Shown piece after piece: positions 47,293 to 59,478 of a stretch of 60,000 nucleotides of DNA (position 1 is its first letter; each line of letters opens with the position of its first letter). This DNA comes from Tubulanus polymorphus (lineage: Eukaryota > Nemertea > Palaeonemertea > Tubulaniformes > Tubulanidae). A program made the translations under genes and the position numbers. The notes below the pieces were generated by a model. That model searched no databases, was not told the origin of the DNA, and saw only the letters and a list, made by a program, of their open reading frames with translations. The stretch lies in contig NC_134028.1 of NCBI RefSeq assembly GCF_964204645.1, positions 1,180,001 to 1,240,000 on the forward strand, given 5' to 3'.

Positions 47293-50088
47293 GAACTATG
47301 CAGATTATGTCTATAATGATTACACATAATGTGCAGGTGAAAATATCATCGTAGATAGCTAGCTGCTGACAGGTGATCCGCTGAAAAACCTACTCGCTGC
47401 ACTATAGAGTATGTGCTGATACTATAGTTTACACCTCCTGTGGTCTTGTCAGTACAGCAATATAGATGATGGTAGCGGTAAATTCTCATCTGTCAGACGT
47501 AAGAAGTTTTTAGAGACATCGACAATAAAACAAGCTGATTACTAATTAGTTAAAACACTTACAAAGAGCAGTCAGTTCATATCAGGGTCAAACATTAGGC
47601 TGCGCGAGTCAGACGTAGATTTTGATATACAGGCCGTTAGTAAAGAGCAGGGGTGGGCCTCCTAGGGGCGTCTTACAACTTACAACTGATACAACACCTT
47701 CAAATACAAACTTATATCAATAGTAGAAAAACATATCATCTTGTAACAACTGTTTTTGATCATTATTCAAACTATTATCAAATTATGGATATTTTGGCCA
47801 TAGTTCAATATCTGTTTCAACTCTGACATTTTCTCCAGTCTAAAAAAGACCGACGACCACGTCACATGATTAAAGGCTGAACAGACTTTTATATATTCAG
47901 AAGAAACAACAGCAAGTTATATACATCTAAACATGCTTCACATTTCTAGCGAACAGAAGAAAAGAGAATTTCATCGAAATGGAGAAAAAATGTTCTACTT
48001 CGCCGCTATTAAGTATTCGTATCAGAAAACTGAAACTGATTCTGTCTGGAAACTCGTTTCAGTTTCCAAGGTTAGCAACACTATTTCTTTTTTGTTCGCT
48101 CAAAAAAAAAAAAACGATATCAACTGAAACGCCATCTATAAAAGTTTTTATCCTACTAATTCGTTACATAATCTGCTGACGACGACGAACAGACGTTTTG
48201 CTACCGACAAAAACTCGGAGAAAGTTTATATAATCGTAATTTCAACGCATGAAAAAAGTGTCTTATGCAATTATCAAACCTGTCATATGCGTATTACCGC
48301 GTTTTGTAGTCACAACACAAAGAATGAACCAATTTTCATATATAAATAGGTTATTCGGTTATACATTCTGAAATAATCACAAAAATCAACTTGGTTTCAA
48401 TGGTGAACGACATACGTATGATATTTAACAAACTTGTTTTCATGTTTTCTAATAGGAAATACAAAGTCGTACCTAATGTGTACACTATACTCAATCAATC
48501 AGCAACTACCAACGTTTATATTAAACACCGACAAAAAACGAAGAATACTTTTTAAAATTTTCCAATCATCGCAGTAATTGGTATTTCATCTCGTAAAAAT
48601 CTCGGAACAATTGGAGGAGAAATCTGATTAGAATCAATCAGTCGACCAATCAACGTTAATCCTTCAACGATCCTTTCTTATTACCTGAATTACGCAACTA
48701 GGGACGAAAAATAGCAAGATTTGTCGTAACGTGAATAAAAGTTCGATGAACTTTGCTTATCGTGACAAGAAAATTTGTATACAGTATACCAGAGGCCATT
48801 TAACGTACGGGGAAAACTGATGGAATATATCACTATGAAAATTAGAAATTACGAATCAATTTTTGAATGATTTGGACCTGGTTTCGACCCGAAAACCAGA
48901 CGTGGACAACTTAAAAGGACACAATTACCGGACAAATATTTCTATTCTCGACAAAAGATTCAAAAAAATGTGTATGATACTAAATTTCCATGAACCAGAC
49001 CCATTAATGTACAGACTGATCGAACGTCAAAATAAATCGATTTCAAACTGACGTGAACAAATGTGAAGAACAACTTGACCGAACCTGACAGCTTTATCAT
49101 ATAAAAAAACAACACGATTGCTGGACGAGCGAACAAGCGTTTAGGAGCTACATCAATGATTAGTATATATCAGATGTATTTGTTCTAACTTTTTATCAAA
49201 CCCGATTCATAGCCCAATGTTTTGCCTATTGTCGAGTGTTATTCGATATCTCAATGATCTACAGATATCTCAATGATTTACACAGGTGAACAAGAAATAA
49301 CATTAATCGATCAACTCTTATACTAAATATTCACTTTTATTTCAAACCCCGGAGGAGCGAGTATCTTATAACTATTCACTATATTCCTCGTATTTCTCAT
49401 TCAACGTACGCGATTTTACAACAAAATCCTAATATAATATGAAGAATAAACTATTTGCCGTTTAGACTCAATTTAACCTTCAGTTTTGAAAACGGCCGAC
49501 GTAGAATAGAATCCAAATGTCAAATACTCTCTTAGATTTATCTACATCATGTGGGTGTTTTATTCAATCATCCATATTAAATCTTCATCGGTAACATTAA
49601 GAAAAGCGAGATGAGAGTTGATACAAGTATAGAAAGAATCTAACCATCATTCATCAGGCTCTACTGAAAGGAGGACCTCGAGTATTCATCCTCAGGACAC
49701 AATTTCAGTAACCTAATGAATTATCTGAACGACGTCATGAATAAAAATTTAAAACTCGTTTTTGTTCACTAATTCCAGTTAATTTAACTGCCAGCTCGGT
49801 TCCGTTAACCGATAACAGATGTAACGAACGAGATATAAAAATCACAACCTCTTTCTTCTTCCTTCTCTCTCTTTTTATTGAGTCATATCTCTGTTGCTCC
49901 GGGAGTCAGATGGAGTCGGTAAAGTCGTGCGGCCGATGAAAACGTGTGATTTATAAAGGTAATGTTTCCTCGGCCAGATGCTAAGTTTGCTACGGTTTAC
50001 GTTTACCTATCGGTGTCAAAACAAAGTCACTTTAACTCATTTTCTACTCGAAATCATTGATGCGAAAATAAAATATATGATATCATTT
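47293..50088. other. Non-coding stretch
   Basis: 47660-47695 (cttacaacttacaactga) resembles the inner part of family A at 1470-1490 but lacks the second arm. No exon seen. Confidence 0.35.

Positions 50089-50133
<45 letters not shown>
50089..50133 (+). repeat. (CAG)15
   Basis: Uninterrupted CAG run preceded by tatgatatcattt, so the first CAG is also a consensus-like splice acceptor. The plus-strand ORF 49978-50169 reads polyGln but has no other recognisable feature. Confidence 0.93.
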
Positions 50134-50134
<1 letters not shown>

Positions 50135-52876
50135 TTAGAAAGAAACACTGCTTTCATGAGTTAAAATGATAAGTTAATTACAACAGGGAGTCACACCTTG
50201 TTACATCACAACTGTGTTTGCCTCAGGAGAGAAAAATTCAAATAATCTTCAAATGAATGTCAATGTCGCACATTTTTTTCTGTTTTTTTTTTGGTTTTAC
50301 AACTGAATCTGAATAATACCCTAAAGCTACATGAACCAGTTGCATAGTTATGAGTTAGAATTGAACTGTAAAAACGACTGAATTCAAGCTATATTGAAAT
50401 TTCAGCAAGAACCGTAGTTATTGGTTAAGATACGACAAGTTCATTTTCAATATTTTAATGTTTCAACCATCGAATCAGATTTTTACAGAATAATGAGAAA
50501 CTAACTTGGTCATGGAGTTTTAAATAAGGAGTCTGAGCCTGATTTTGCAGTTAAATGGTTCAACTCAATTTTTGAAACTATATACCAGGACCAGTTTCGA
50601 GTAACAAATTGGCAATTCGAATGAAGTCCACCTCCCGATTGATAGAAATAATATCCAATCAAAAAACGTCTGCGAGTGTTGTGTATATTGAGGCAGGGTT
50701 GAATGAGTAAGTGAGTGGTGATAATGAAGATTCAATCATTGAAGGTGTGCGATTTCTTAGGCAAATATTTACATAACGTTAGTTGAGCTAAGAACGGTAA
50801 CATGTACTGAACGGGTAAATCTTTGAACTAACTACGTCTGCCCCGCTGCACTGGTGTGATGATCAGATCTCTATAAATGCGGCATGTTTATTCCTATACG
50901 TACACAATACGTAATAGAGATTTTGCACCTCAGTTTCACGGAAATATTTCCGCAGCGAAATGCTTTAGATTCCTAGATCGACCACATAAATGTCGGAATG
51001 AAGGATCCAGTTTTACGCTGTTTATCCATACTCTCGATCCTTCAGAAACAACAACACCATCAGTAGGAAAATCAAATAGGACAGGCATGTGAACCCACAG
51101 GGTCTCGTGGCCAACTTGTGGGCCTTGTACAAGACCCTCAAATGCTGCCCTTTTCTAATGAGCTCTTAACTTTTTACCGCCTTTATATATGGAATCTTAT
51201 AAATACATAATTGGTAGGATAAGTATGTGACATCTTATCTTATGACGATTTAACTGAGTTTGACAACGGTCGTTTAACATACGACCTATTCTTAATATCT
51301 ATGAACGTAGTGAGCCTCGTTCAGTTCGTACCTGTACAATGGTATAAATATATCTGATGAATCAGCGCTAGTCGGATTCCTTCAGCATCGGTACAATCTG
51401 AAATTAGACATCAAAATACCAACATTAGTAAACAGTTGCACCGGTTAAAAGCTTTAATTCCGAACACTGTAAACACCTGAGAGTTTTAACCAACAGAACA
51501 GAACAGATAAAACACGGGATATCGATAAATTCACAGTTCAACATAACATCAACTCTTTATCATAAAAACAGTGCGTTATGTGGAGAAAATGGAAGAAAAA
51601 TAGCAACAAATTGTTCAGAGTTAAATTACAGGATTAAGATTACATTAAAACACGAGAATTTGAAATATGAAAGATGAGGACGGTTTGTCAAAAAGATAAG
51701 TTTGGACCCATTGAACGGTACAAATCGAGCCTATGTTTAAGTGAAGTCACAAGTCAAGATGTGGATCCAAATTGTTCAAATACACCCTCGAATTCAATCC
51801 CTGCTCGATGTTTTGAAAATAAAATCACATATCGAGGTCCATTATCTAACGACCAAAACAGATCAAGACTGAACTCGACTGCATAAATATTATACGTATT
51901 ATATTGGCTGCAGCTTTAGTGGTTGTAAATACAGCCGTAAGCCGAACACACAGCATCGGGAGATGATGGATTCAATATTGCGATTCAGCGATGAAGGACG
52001 CTCGGATTATCTGAGACTTCTCTTTCCGCGACGACGGTAAATTCCGACAGATTTCCATTGCCGGCAACAGATGCTACGTCCATGTTGGCTTACTGCGCAT
52101 TCGCTGTCAATCAAAACGTATGAATAGACACCATAGAAATATTGTCAATCTTTGCCCACTTTAGAAACCCTTCTGATTTTCTTTTCATCTCGTAGTCGCC
52201 CCATACAGGACGCAACGTCAACATTCACCCCGGCTAGCCTAGTCGTTTAATTGAAATTTAAATATCCACCAGAATCGCTTCATTATGCCTCGCGTACAAA
52301 CAGGAAATAGGAAGAAACCTTTGTGGGTCAGGTATAAGATTATATCGATGACAATGCACAACCGTCATGGCTTTCAATAAAACATCGAATCAATCCTTAT
52401 ATAGATAGACTACCTACTGGTTCGACAATTTGTCGCGTTACAACGCCGAGAAGTGCGATTGTGAATTTTGACATTTATCTCCCTTCAAGCAGCGGCCATT
52501 TTTAAACGCCGCAATTCAAGTAACTATAAATTATACCTATTGACGTATTGACTTTTCGTAACTTTCTCCCGCATCAAGAAAAATCCGTTATACATAAACA
52601 GGAAACATGTGAATTACGTATCTCAGATAGCTAGTTGTATAAGTAAAGATTGAATAGGTAGAATTGAGGAACTGAGTTACACACAGAACAGAAACTACGC
52701 GTCACAATTGATCGATAAATGATACTGTAAACTGATATTCTAATCGATAGGTTATAAAGGTGAAACTATCGTATCGTCTCATATTTCGAGATAATCGATC
52801 TTCCTATCATATCATCGAAATTTCAAATTACACAAAACTAATTTTTTTCATCACTATTGTGAAATTCATCAATATC
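50134..52876. other. Non-coding stretch
   Basis: ORFs at 50877-51092 and 51674-51886 lack domains. 52030-52120 (ccggcaacagatgctacg, ttactgcgcattcgc) and 52490-52515 (gcagcggccattttt, YY1-like) are CpG-bearing and may be regulatory. Confidence 0.35.
51332..51397 (-). other. Possible small exon, minus strand
   Basis: Acceptor tgtctaatttcag (AG at 51399-51398) and donor cag|gtacga bound 66 bases. One frame is open, but the peptide is not recognised. If real, it is more likely a zmiz1 UTR exon than coding. Confidence 0.15.
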
Positions 52877-53470
52877 GGTACCTGTTACTGTATGGTACCT
52901 GCGATTGTATCTCCCCTATGATTGTATCTCCTGGTACCTGTGACTGTATCTCCTGGTACCTGTGACTGTATCTCCTGGTACATGTGACAGTATCTCCCGG
53001 TACCTGTGACAGTATCTCCCGGTACCTGTGACAGTATCTCCCGGTACCTGTGACAGTATCTCCCGGTACCTGTGACAGTATCTCCCGGTACCTGTGACTA
53101 TATCTCCCGGTACCTGTGACAGTATCTCCCGGTACCTGTAACAGTATCTCCCGGTACCTGTAACAGTATCTCCCGGTACCTGTAACAGTATCTCCCGGTA
53201 CCTGTGACAGTATCTCCCGGTACCTGTGACAGTATCTCCCGGTACCTGTGACTATATCTCCCGGTACCTGTAACAGTATCTCCCGGTACCTGTGACAGTA
53301 TCTCCTGGTACATGTGACAGTATCTCCCGGTACCTGTGACAGTATCTCCCGGTACCTGTGACTATATCTCCCGGTACCTGTAACAGTATCTCCCGGTACC
53401 TGTGACAGTATCTCCTGGTACCTGTAACAGTATCTCCCGGTACCTGTGACAGTATCTCCTGGTACCTATG
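52877..53470. repeat. Minisatellite, 22-bp unit x about 27
   Basis: Units read ggtacctgtgacagtatctc followed by cc, with taac, tgactat and cctgg variants. Nearly every unit carries the palindrome ggtacc. Minus-strand ORFs (Tyr/Arg/Glu/Ile-rich) over it are artefacts. Confidence 0.96.
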
Positions 53471-53471
53471 A

Positions 53472-53597
53472 ATGTATCTACCCTATGACTATACGTAACC
53501 AATGTTACTAGACATGTATCTACCCTATGACTATACATACCCAATGTTACTAGACATGTATCTACCCTATGACTATACGTACCCAATGTTACTAGAC
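53472..53597. repeat. Tandem repeat, 42-bp unit x 3
   Basis: Three copies beginning atgtatctaccctatgacta and ending gttactagac. It abuts the 22-bp array, whose last unit (cctatgaatgtatct) grades into it. 42 is a multiple of three, giving a 14-residue repeat in the plus-strand ORF 53502-53690; not supported as a gene. Confidence 0.93.
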
Positions 53598-54574
53598 ATG
53601 GTAAAATCACTATACAGGTCAGTATTGACAATGTTATTGTGTGAACCTCTTTCATCTACATCTCGCTTTAGTTCAGGTAGTTTACAATAAGGAAATGATC
53701 GGTTGATGCCACGACATACGATAATACTATAGATAACTAGAAGAGTTTATAGACAGGGTCACGAGGACGGACGGAATCAATGCCTCCTCGGAGAGCAAAC
53801 TAAAAGGACTAATTGTGACAATAGATACCAACAGAGAAGCTGTATATAATAATGAGTAGCAATAAAGAGGGATAATATGGGTTCATGTTTAGGGTTGACA
53901 GTTAATGATAATAAAAATATCCTCAGGTTCCAATCATTCCTATGGCTTAAAGTCAATTGATACAGAACATATGACAAAGATGAACGAGTGAACTGAGTTT
54001 GTATCTAACCAGTAAGTCACCGAATCACCCAACCTTATACTCGAGCATCCACCAAAAATCACCTTATAACTCAACCTGTCTCCTAGGGACCTAGGACCCA
54101 CCATAGGATGGTCACAAAATCACCCAACTTGATTCCTAGAATCCAGTCAAAATCAGTTCATTGTTTGGTGCGATGGTTAGTCTGATCAGATAGATGTTAC
54201 AGATTGTATCTGTGTGATGGGGTTTGGGGGTTATCTGGATGGACTGTTATCGGACATATCTTGGACAGGCATGTTGTCAGTTTCATGTATCCACAACAGT
54301 TTATTATCAGTCTTACAGATAGAACCAGTCTTCTCCGTGTAAATTGATCTTTTATCAAAAACTGATTATAAACCTGTCAGTTCATCCATCACATGATCAA
54401 TACTCTTACGTTGACCATCTCACATCGTCTGAGGATACTCAACAGGCATTAGTCCTCATTATGAGTAGATGACACTGGCCTTGACAGTGAATATCATGTC
54501 CAAGGCATTATAGGTCATAGGCTAGGAAGGGACTGCCATTGATGAAGCACTCTGGAGTGCGTATCATATCGATA
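53598..54574. other. Non-coding stretch
   Basis: Nothing supported. Confidence 0.35.
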
Positions 54575-54768
54575 TCATATTATATATAAAATCCCTGCAC
54601 ACTAAGAATGGAATAGTCAGAAATGTTTCCTTGAGTTAGGTAATTTTGTAGTGAATTTTGTGACTATATCTTAATAGTCATCTCAAGTCAAATAAACTAC
54701 ACTAGCTCAAGGAAACATTTCTGACTCTTTTCTTTCTTAGTCTGCAGGGATTTTATATCATTATTAAG
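54575..54768. mobile_element. Fold-back element, family B (complete copy)
   Basis: The left arm ataaaatccctgcac, then agtcagaaatgtttccttga. The right arm ctcaaggaaacatttctgac, then gcagggattttatat. The outer flanks catattata and tatcattatta extend the pairing. The sequence atagtcatctcaag in the centre corresponds to the gtcatcttcagg of other copies. Confidence 0.75.
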
Positions 54769-56689
54769 AGGGGGAAACATCATTGTTGAACAGTGTCTAT
54801 AATGGGTTTTGGTCAAATAGTTGAGTGATTAGAGAATTTAACAAGGTTTGATTTCAGGTAAAAACATTCTAAATGTAGAACTCTCCGGGCTCCTTCTCAA
54901 ACGCATAGAACAACACTATTCATAACCTGTTCATTTCAGTGACCTGTAAATGACACAGGTTAAACGAAGTTGTGTCACACCTTTAGACAAATAAACCGCT
55001 TCAATGATTTCTTTTCTAAGTTGAAAGTAATATTTCCAAAACAAATTCCCATGACTCGTTCAGCCCGGATATATATATATGTATATCTGGAAGTCGGAGG
55101 TCAGCGACGGAATACCCGTGTGAGCCCGCCCAATTGCCCGCTCGCCCGCGAAGAGTTCATAACGAAGAAGTCAACAGATAAATTGTAACCGTCTATGACC
55201 CGATGATTAAAGTATTTGTTCACCGGTGTCCGAACTTCTATAATTCAACAATTCATCTTTAATCACGCCTCAAATTATCGCGACAATGAAAATGAACAAC
55301 TGCGGAAAATCGAACAGAAAAACAGCAAAGAAAATTCCGTCGATGTGAAATTAATTATAAAAACCGGGCGGAAATACGTCCCCTGAAGGCATAACTTATA
55401 AAATACTTATAAAGAGTCTCTGTCATTAATGGGTAATAATATAGAAATGTGTGTGAGACATGAGAACATTACTTGAGTTTCTCTTTCAAATCATTCATTT
55501 AATTCTATATATCTGTAAAACTGTTATTTGTATTAGCGAACATTAACATATAAATATATATATAAATATGTACTTTTATAGGTGGTGTGATACTATTTGT
55601 ATAGGGACTGTGTGACACCTAGTGTCTGTCAGGGACACAAAGGCAATATTTTCAAATACTCTTATTATCCTATTATTAAATCCTATTAATGATATATACA
55701 GAAACATAATTTCCCACAAAGAAGAAAGTATTTGAAGACATATATATATATATAAACCTATTAAATAATATACCAGTGACTAATATGAATAATTCAATTT
55801 GTATACATCTCTTTTATAGAATGGTTTCCCGTAATCTTCGCAATTCACCTAGAACAAGTTACGAGTTATAAATACTAGCAACAAAATCCACTTTCCAAAA
55901 GTGAAAAAAAAAAGATAAAATCGTATCATAAAACCTAATTCGAATTTGAGGGATGAGACACTAATCTATTTACAGCAGAGCATAGCTCTATGTATACCTG
56001 AATTTTGACCTTATTTGGTAAAAAGCAATGCAGACTTAGACTTTATTCCATTGAAGTATTAACTGTTATGATATTCAGCATTAATTTTTTAAATAAATGC
56101 TATTTTGCGGCAGAGACAGTTCAATAGGTTTGTCATTAAATCATATAAATGCAGCCACCTGCTACAACTGTATACACATACATGTCCTATCCTATACCGG
56201 CAGAGATATATATATATATGTGTGTGTGTAGACAGAAAAACTGACTTTCGTCAAAATTATTCAACTATTGTTAATTAACTAGGATTATGAATTGCGTTCA
56301 AATTCTCTCTACGGCTGATGAGCAAATTTGCAATGAAAATTGAGGAATCGTCAAATATTAGCAAAAGTTGAATTTCTAAGGATGCTTGAAATACTTATAG
56401 TATCATTAAAGCGTACTAAGTGCTCAACTGTAGGGGCTCAGAATGCAATCTTGCTTAACACCGATAATGTGATTTAAGCATACTAATAGCGATAAAATCA
56501 ACATTCTTCAAATCCTTTGTCACCTGCAGAAATCTCTAAGATTCTTAAGTTATGAAAGAATTTTAAAAAGTGAAATCAGCCAACAGATTCCAGTTGAATT
56601 CATAGACTAGAATTATAATCAGCTTTAACTCTTATAAAGTCAAATATTAACTCACACAACTGCTAAAACTGAGTTCAGATTTTACTTAC
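54769..56689. other. Non-coding stretch
   Basis: TA/TG microsatellites at 55550-55568, 55739-55754 and 56206-56229. The ORF 54970-55188 has no domain. Confidence 0.35.
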
Positions 56690-56820
56690 CAACCGCGCTT
56701 CACCGATTGCGAAATAACCAGTCGTAAAAATTAAGTTTACCAGTTTCTGTCAAGACGCGACAAAAGGCAACCCTTGACGGACAATTTACTGCCAACACCA
56801 ACAACACCGGCGGGTTGACG
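56690..56820 (-). other. Possible zmiz1-strand first exon / promoter region
   Basis: A good minus-strand donor, ggttg|gtaagt (exon end 56690), follows about 130 bases that are CpG-richer than the surroundings. Just upstream (56830-56885) are TA-rich boxes and an octamer-like atttgcaaac. The left boundary (start) is a guess; there is no acceptor. Inference only. Confidence 0.18.
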
Positions 56821-58215
56821 CACAATCAAATATATAGATAATATATACTTGTATTAATTCTATCGCGTTTGCAAATAAATAGCTTTCTCCCGGCGCGTTA
56901 AGCCTGACAGCCGGTTTTCAGAAGAAATACCACCGTACCCTTAACGAAAACCAACTTATAATAGTCATATTCAGAAAACATAAACGATCTATTCAGATTA
57001 ATGGACGTAGCGTGAATTATGAATAGCAACGTTCCACTTACACATAAACGACATGATCAGGCCTAATTTCAAATAAGAAGCCCTTCTTTATTCTTTATGA
57101 CACAGTCTTCAGAAAACCAGTGCGTTCATTCAAATTGACAAATCACTTAATAATAATTTAATACGCAGTTAATCGCGTCACTATTTTCATCTAATTTCAC
57201 GACAAATTAATCGGCCTCTAGTTATTTTCAACCCCCAATAATATTGTAAACATTAGTATACGCTTCGTTAAGACATCCATTTAGAATCCGTGATGATCAT
57301 TTGGCTTTGAAGGAATCATTCCACCATAAAGAAGGCTTTATGATGTTCTATTGTGTCTACAAGGAGTTAGTTTTTGTCTGATGTGAGTCTACTACTAACA
57401 ACAGATAAGTAAACCAAGATTTTGATAACATCTTTCAGTTTATTTAAACTCAAGAGTCTTTCCCGGAACTGAACACCTATCTTCACATTACTCTTCATAG
57501 ACATAGTTAAAGATATATATATTTTAAAAGGTGTCTATCGTCAATTACTGATTATTTCTGACAATCAATCTCGACCGTGGTGAAAATTACCCAGCACTAT
57601 CACTGAATTCAATATATCAATTAAAAACATGCCAAAGTCAATGTAACTTGTTCAGTTGTAGACGTGGTTTTCACCGTGTGGGTTCCAGTCTTTTTCAAAA
57701 GCGCCCTGTCAAGTTATGACCCAAATATTTTGTGCACACATTTGTTGCCCTATTGTATGACAGAGCAAATAGACAGAAAATATTTTATATCTCTCTCTCT
57801 GTGCGCCCGTTTTTTGCAATGCCTCGGTTAAAGACAAGAGACGACAAGATCGAGGCTTCGACTGTTGTTGATTCCACGGAACGAGTGTACGCTTATTGAA
57901 AACCTGTGAAAACTACTCTTCCCAACAATCGACATCGTCGTCCGTCGTATAGAAAACAACTCTTAGACGACCATTAAATACCGGCGACTACTGACTACAA
58001 CTTATATTCATAACAATGAATAAACAAATACAACCGAAAACCCCGGATAATTACCAAATTATTTTCATACATTACATATATCATATCTAGGCCTTTATAT
58101 CTCATACACAAATAACTATGGATTGCACTTGTCTGGAAAAATACACGTCGTAGTACTTTCTAACACCATATTCATTAGCCTGTTACTGAAAACCTTCGAC
58201 GTCCTACTTATTCAA
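56821..58215. other. Non-coding stretch
   Basis: Apart from the possible promoter elements next to 56820, nothing supported. Confidence 0.35.
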
Positions 58216-58458
58216 CTGGGTCCAGTTCCACAGTTCCGAGTTAAGATTTGACTCCGAGTTAACTCATCGAAAATGAACTAACTTTAACTCAAGAGTTAAT
58301 TCAAACTCACAACTGTGGAACTGGATCCCGAGTTCAGATTTAACTCAAACTCACAACTGTGGAACTGGATCCTGAGTTCAGAGTTAACTCTAACTCACAA
58401 CTATGGAACTGGATACTGAGTTCAGAGTTAACTAACTCACAACTGTGGAACTGGGTCC
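58216..58458. mobile_element. Family A fold-back element with amplified right end
   Basis: The left terminus ctgggtccagttccacag pairs with the right terminus ctgtggaactgggtcc. The interior pairs gagttaactcat with aactctaactcac-type sequence. The right terminus is tandemly repeated four times (acaactgtggaactggatcc, period about 60) with tgagttcagagttaact between. Confidence 0.7.
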
Positions 58459-58929
58459 TGGTCAGTTTTACAGAATACAAGGTGTAACGTGTCTTCCCTC
58501 CCCTCCCACCCGAGGGCTAACTTAAACCCTTTCATTGCCTAATAGTTGAATTACCGATGGACAAGAGATAAATCTTAACATGTATATATCAGCGGTGGAC
58601 TCACATGTTACATCTTTCTCCGTGCATCTGGATCAGAGCTGCCAACCTCTGAAAAGTGCTATCAGTAACACATTGAATTTTTTTTGGGTAAATTTTCATT
58701 GAAATATGAAAGAAAATATTCAAATTAATCAGTAATCAACGGTAAGACCTTCAGTAACATCTTTCATATTTCTGTAAGCATCAAATGAATAAAATCAGAA
58801 TAATAGTAACAAATACTGAAAATCAGGAACAGTTGGTAGCTCTGCTGGATAAGTGACAAATGAGCACTTCGACCATGGTATCATTATCCAATGGATAATT
58901 CTAACACATTTTTTCGAGCAACTGAACTC
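58459..58929. other. Non-coding stretch
   Basis: Nothing supported. Confidence 0.35.
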
Positions 58930-59243
58930 CTGGGGCCAGTTGCACAGTTGTGACTTAAGTTGTCTTAAATCTCAAGTTGTTAGATCGATTTTATAAGATT
59001 TTATAAGTTTGTCTTCAATAACCTCACCAGTTTATGAGTATATAACATCTACAGTGAAAGATTGGTCTGTCCGGAATGATTGTGTAACTGGTGCGTAGGT
59101 TCTACAGCGAAGACTTAGATTAGAGACCTGTCTAAGACCATTGTTAGTTCTATTACCGACCTAACAACTTAAGACAGACAGTCTTAAGATTAATCAGTAA
59201 GTCAACTGCTGGACTAACAAGTCACAACTGCGCTACTAGGCCT
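58930..59243. mobile_element. Family A-like fold-back element
   Basis: The left end ctggggccagttgcacagtt, then gtgacttaagttgtc. The right end ctaacaacttaagac, then gtcacaactgcgctactagg and cc. Terminal pairing is imperfect; inner pairing around cttaag is good. A (TA)n run follows at 59249-59271. Confidence 0.55.
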
Positions 59244-59248
59244 AAGGT

Positions 59249-59271
59249 TATATATATATATATATATATAG
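59249..59271. repeat. (TA)11
   Basis: Uninterrupted TA run. Confidence 0.9.
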
Positions 59272-59343
59272 AACCAGCCATAATCGACTGTATTTCACTA
59301 CAAGCTTAAAAACAAGATCAGATTGATTCAATTTCAAACTTAC

Positions 59344-59478
59344 CTGAATAGGTTTATCACTGACTATCACTTATGATAGAAACATTTGTTGATCGATGCA
59401 CTGTGTTAAGAGCTCACTGAACACGAGTGAGAGAGTTGGAGAGAGCTGGAGTGAGCTGGAGAATACCCGAGACGAGAT
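59344..59478 (-). other. Candidate non-coding 5' exon on the zmiz1 strand
   Basis: Bounded by a long-pyrimidine acceptor (T-rich tract, then tgtttcattcag, AG at 59480-59479) and by the best donor seen outside the coding exons, ttcag|gtaagttt. The 135 bases contain stops in every frame (cataagtgatag), so it would be untranslated. Its strand and splice signals suit an upstream exon of zmiz1, whose start-codon exon needs one. The 50-kb distance is long but similar in kind to the 5' introns of vertebrate ZMIZ1. Not proven. Confidence 0.3.
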
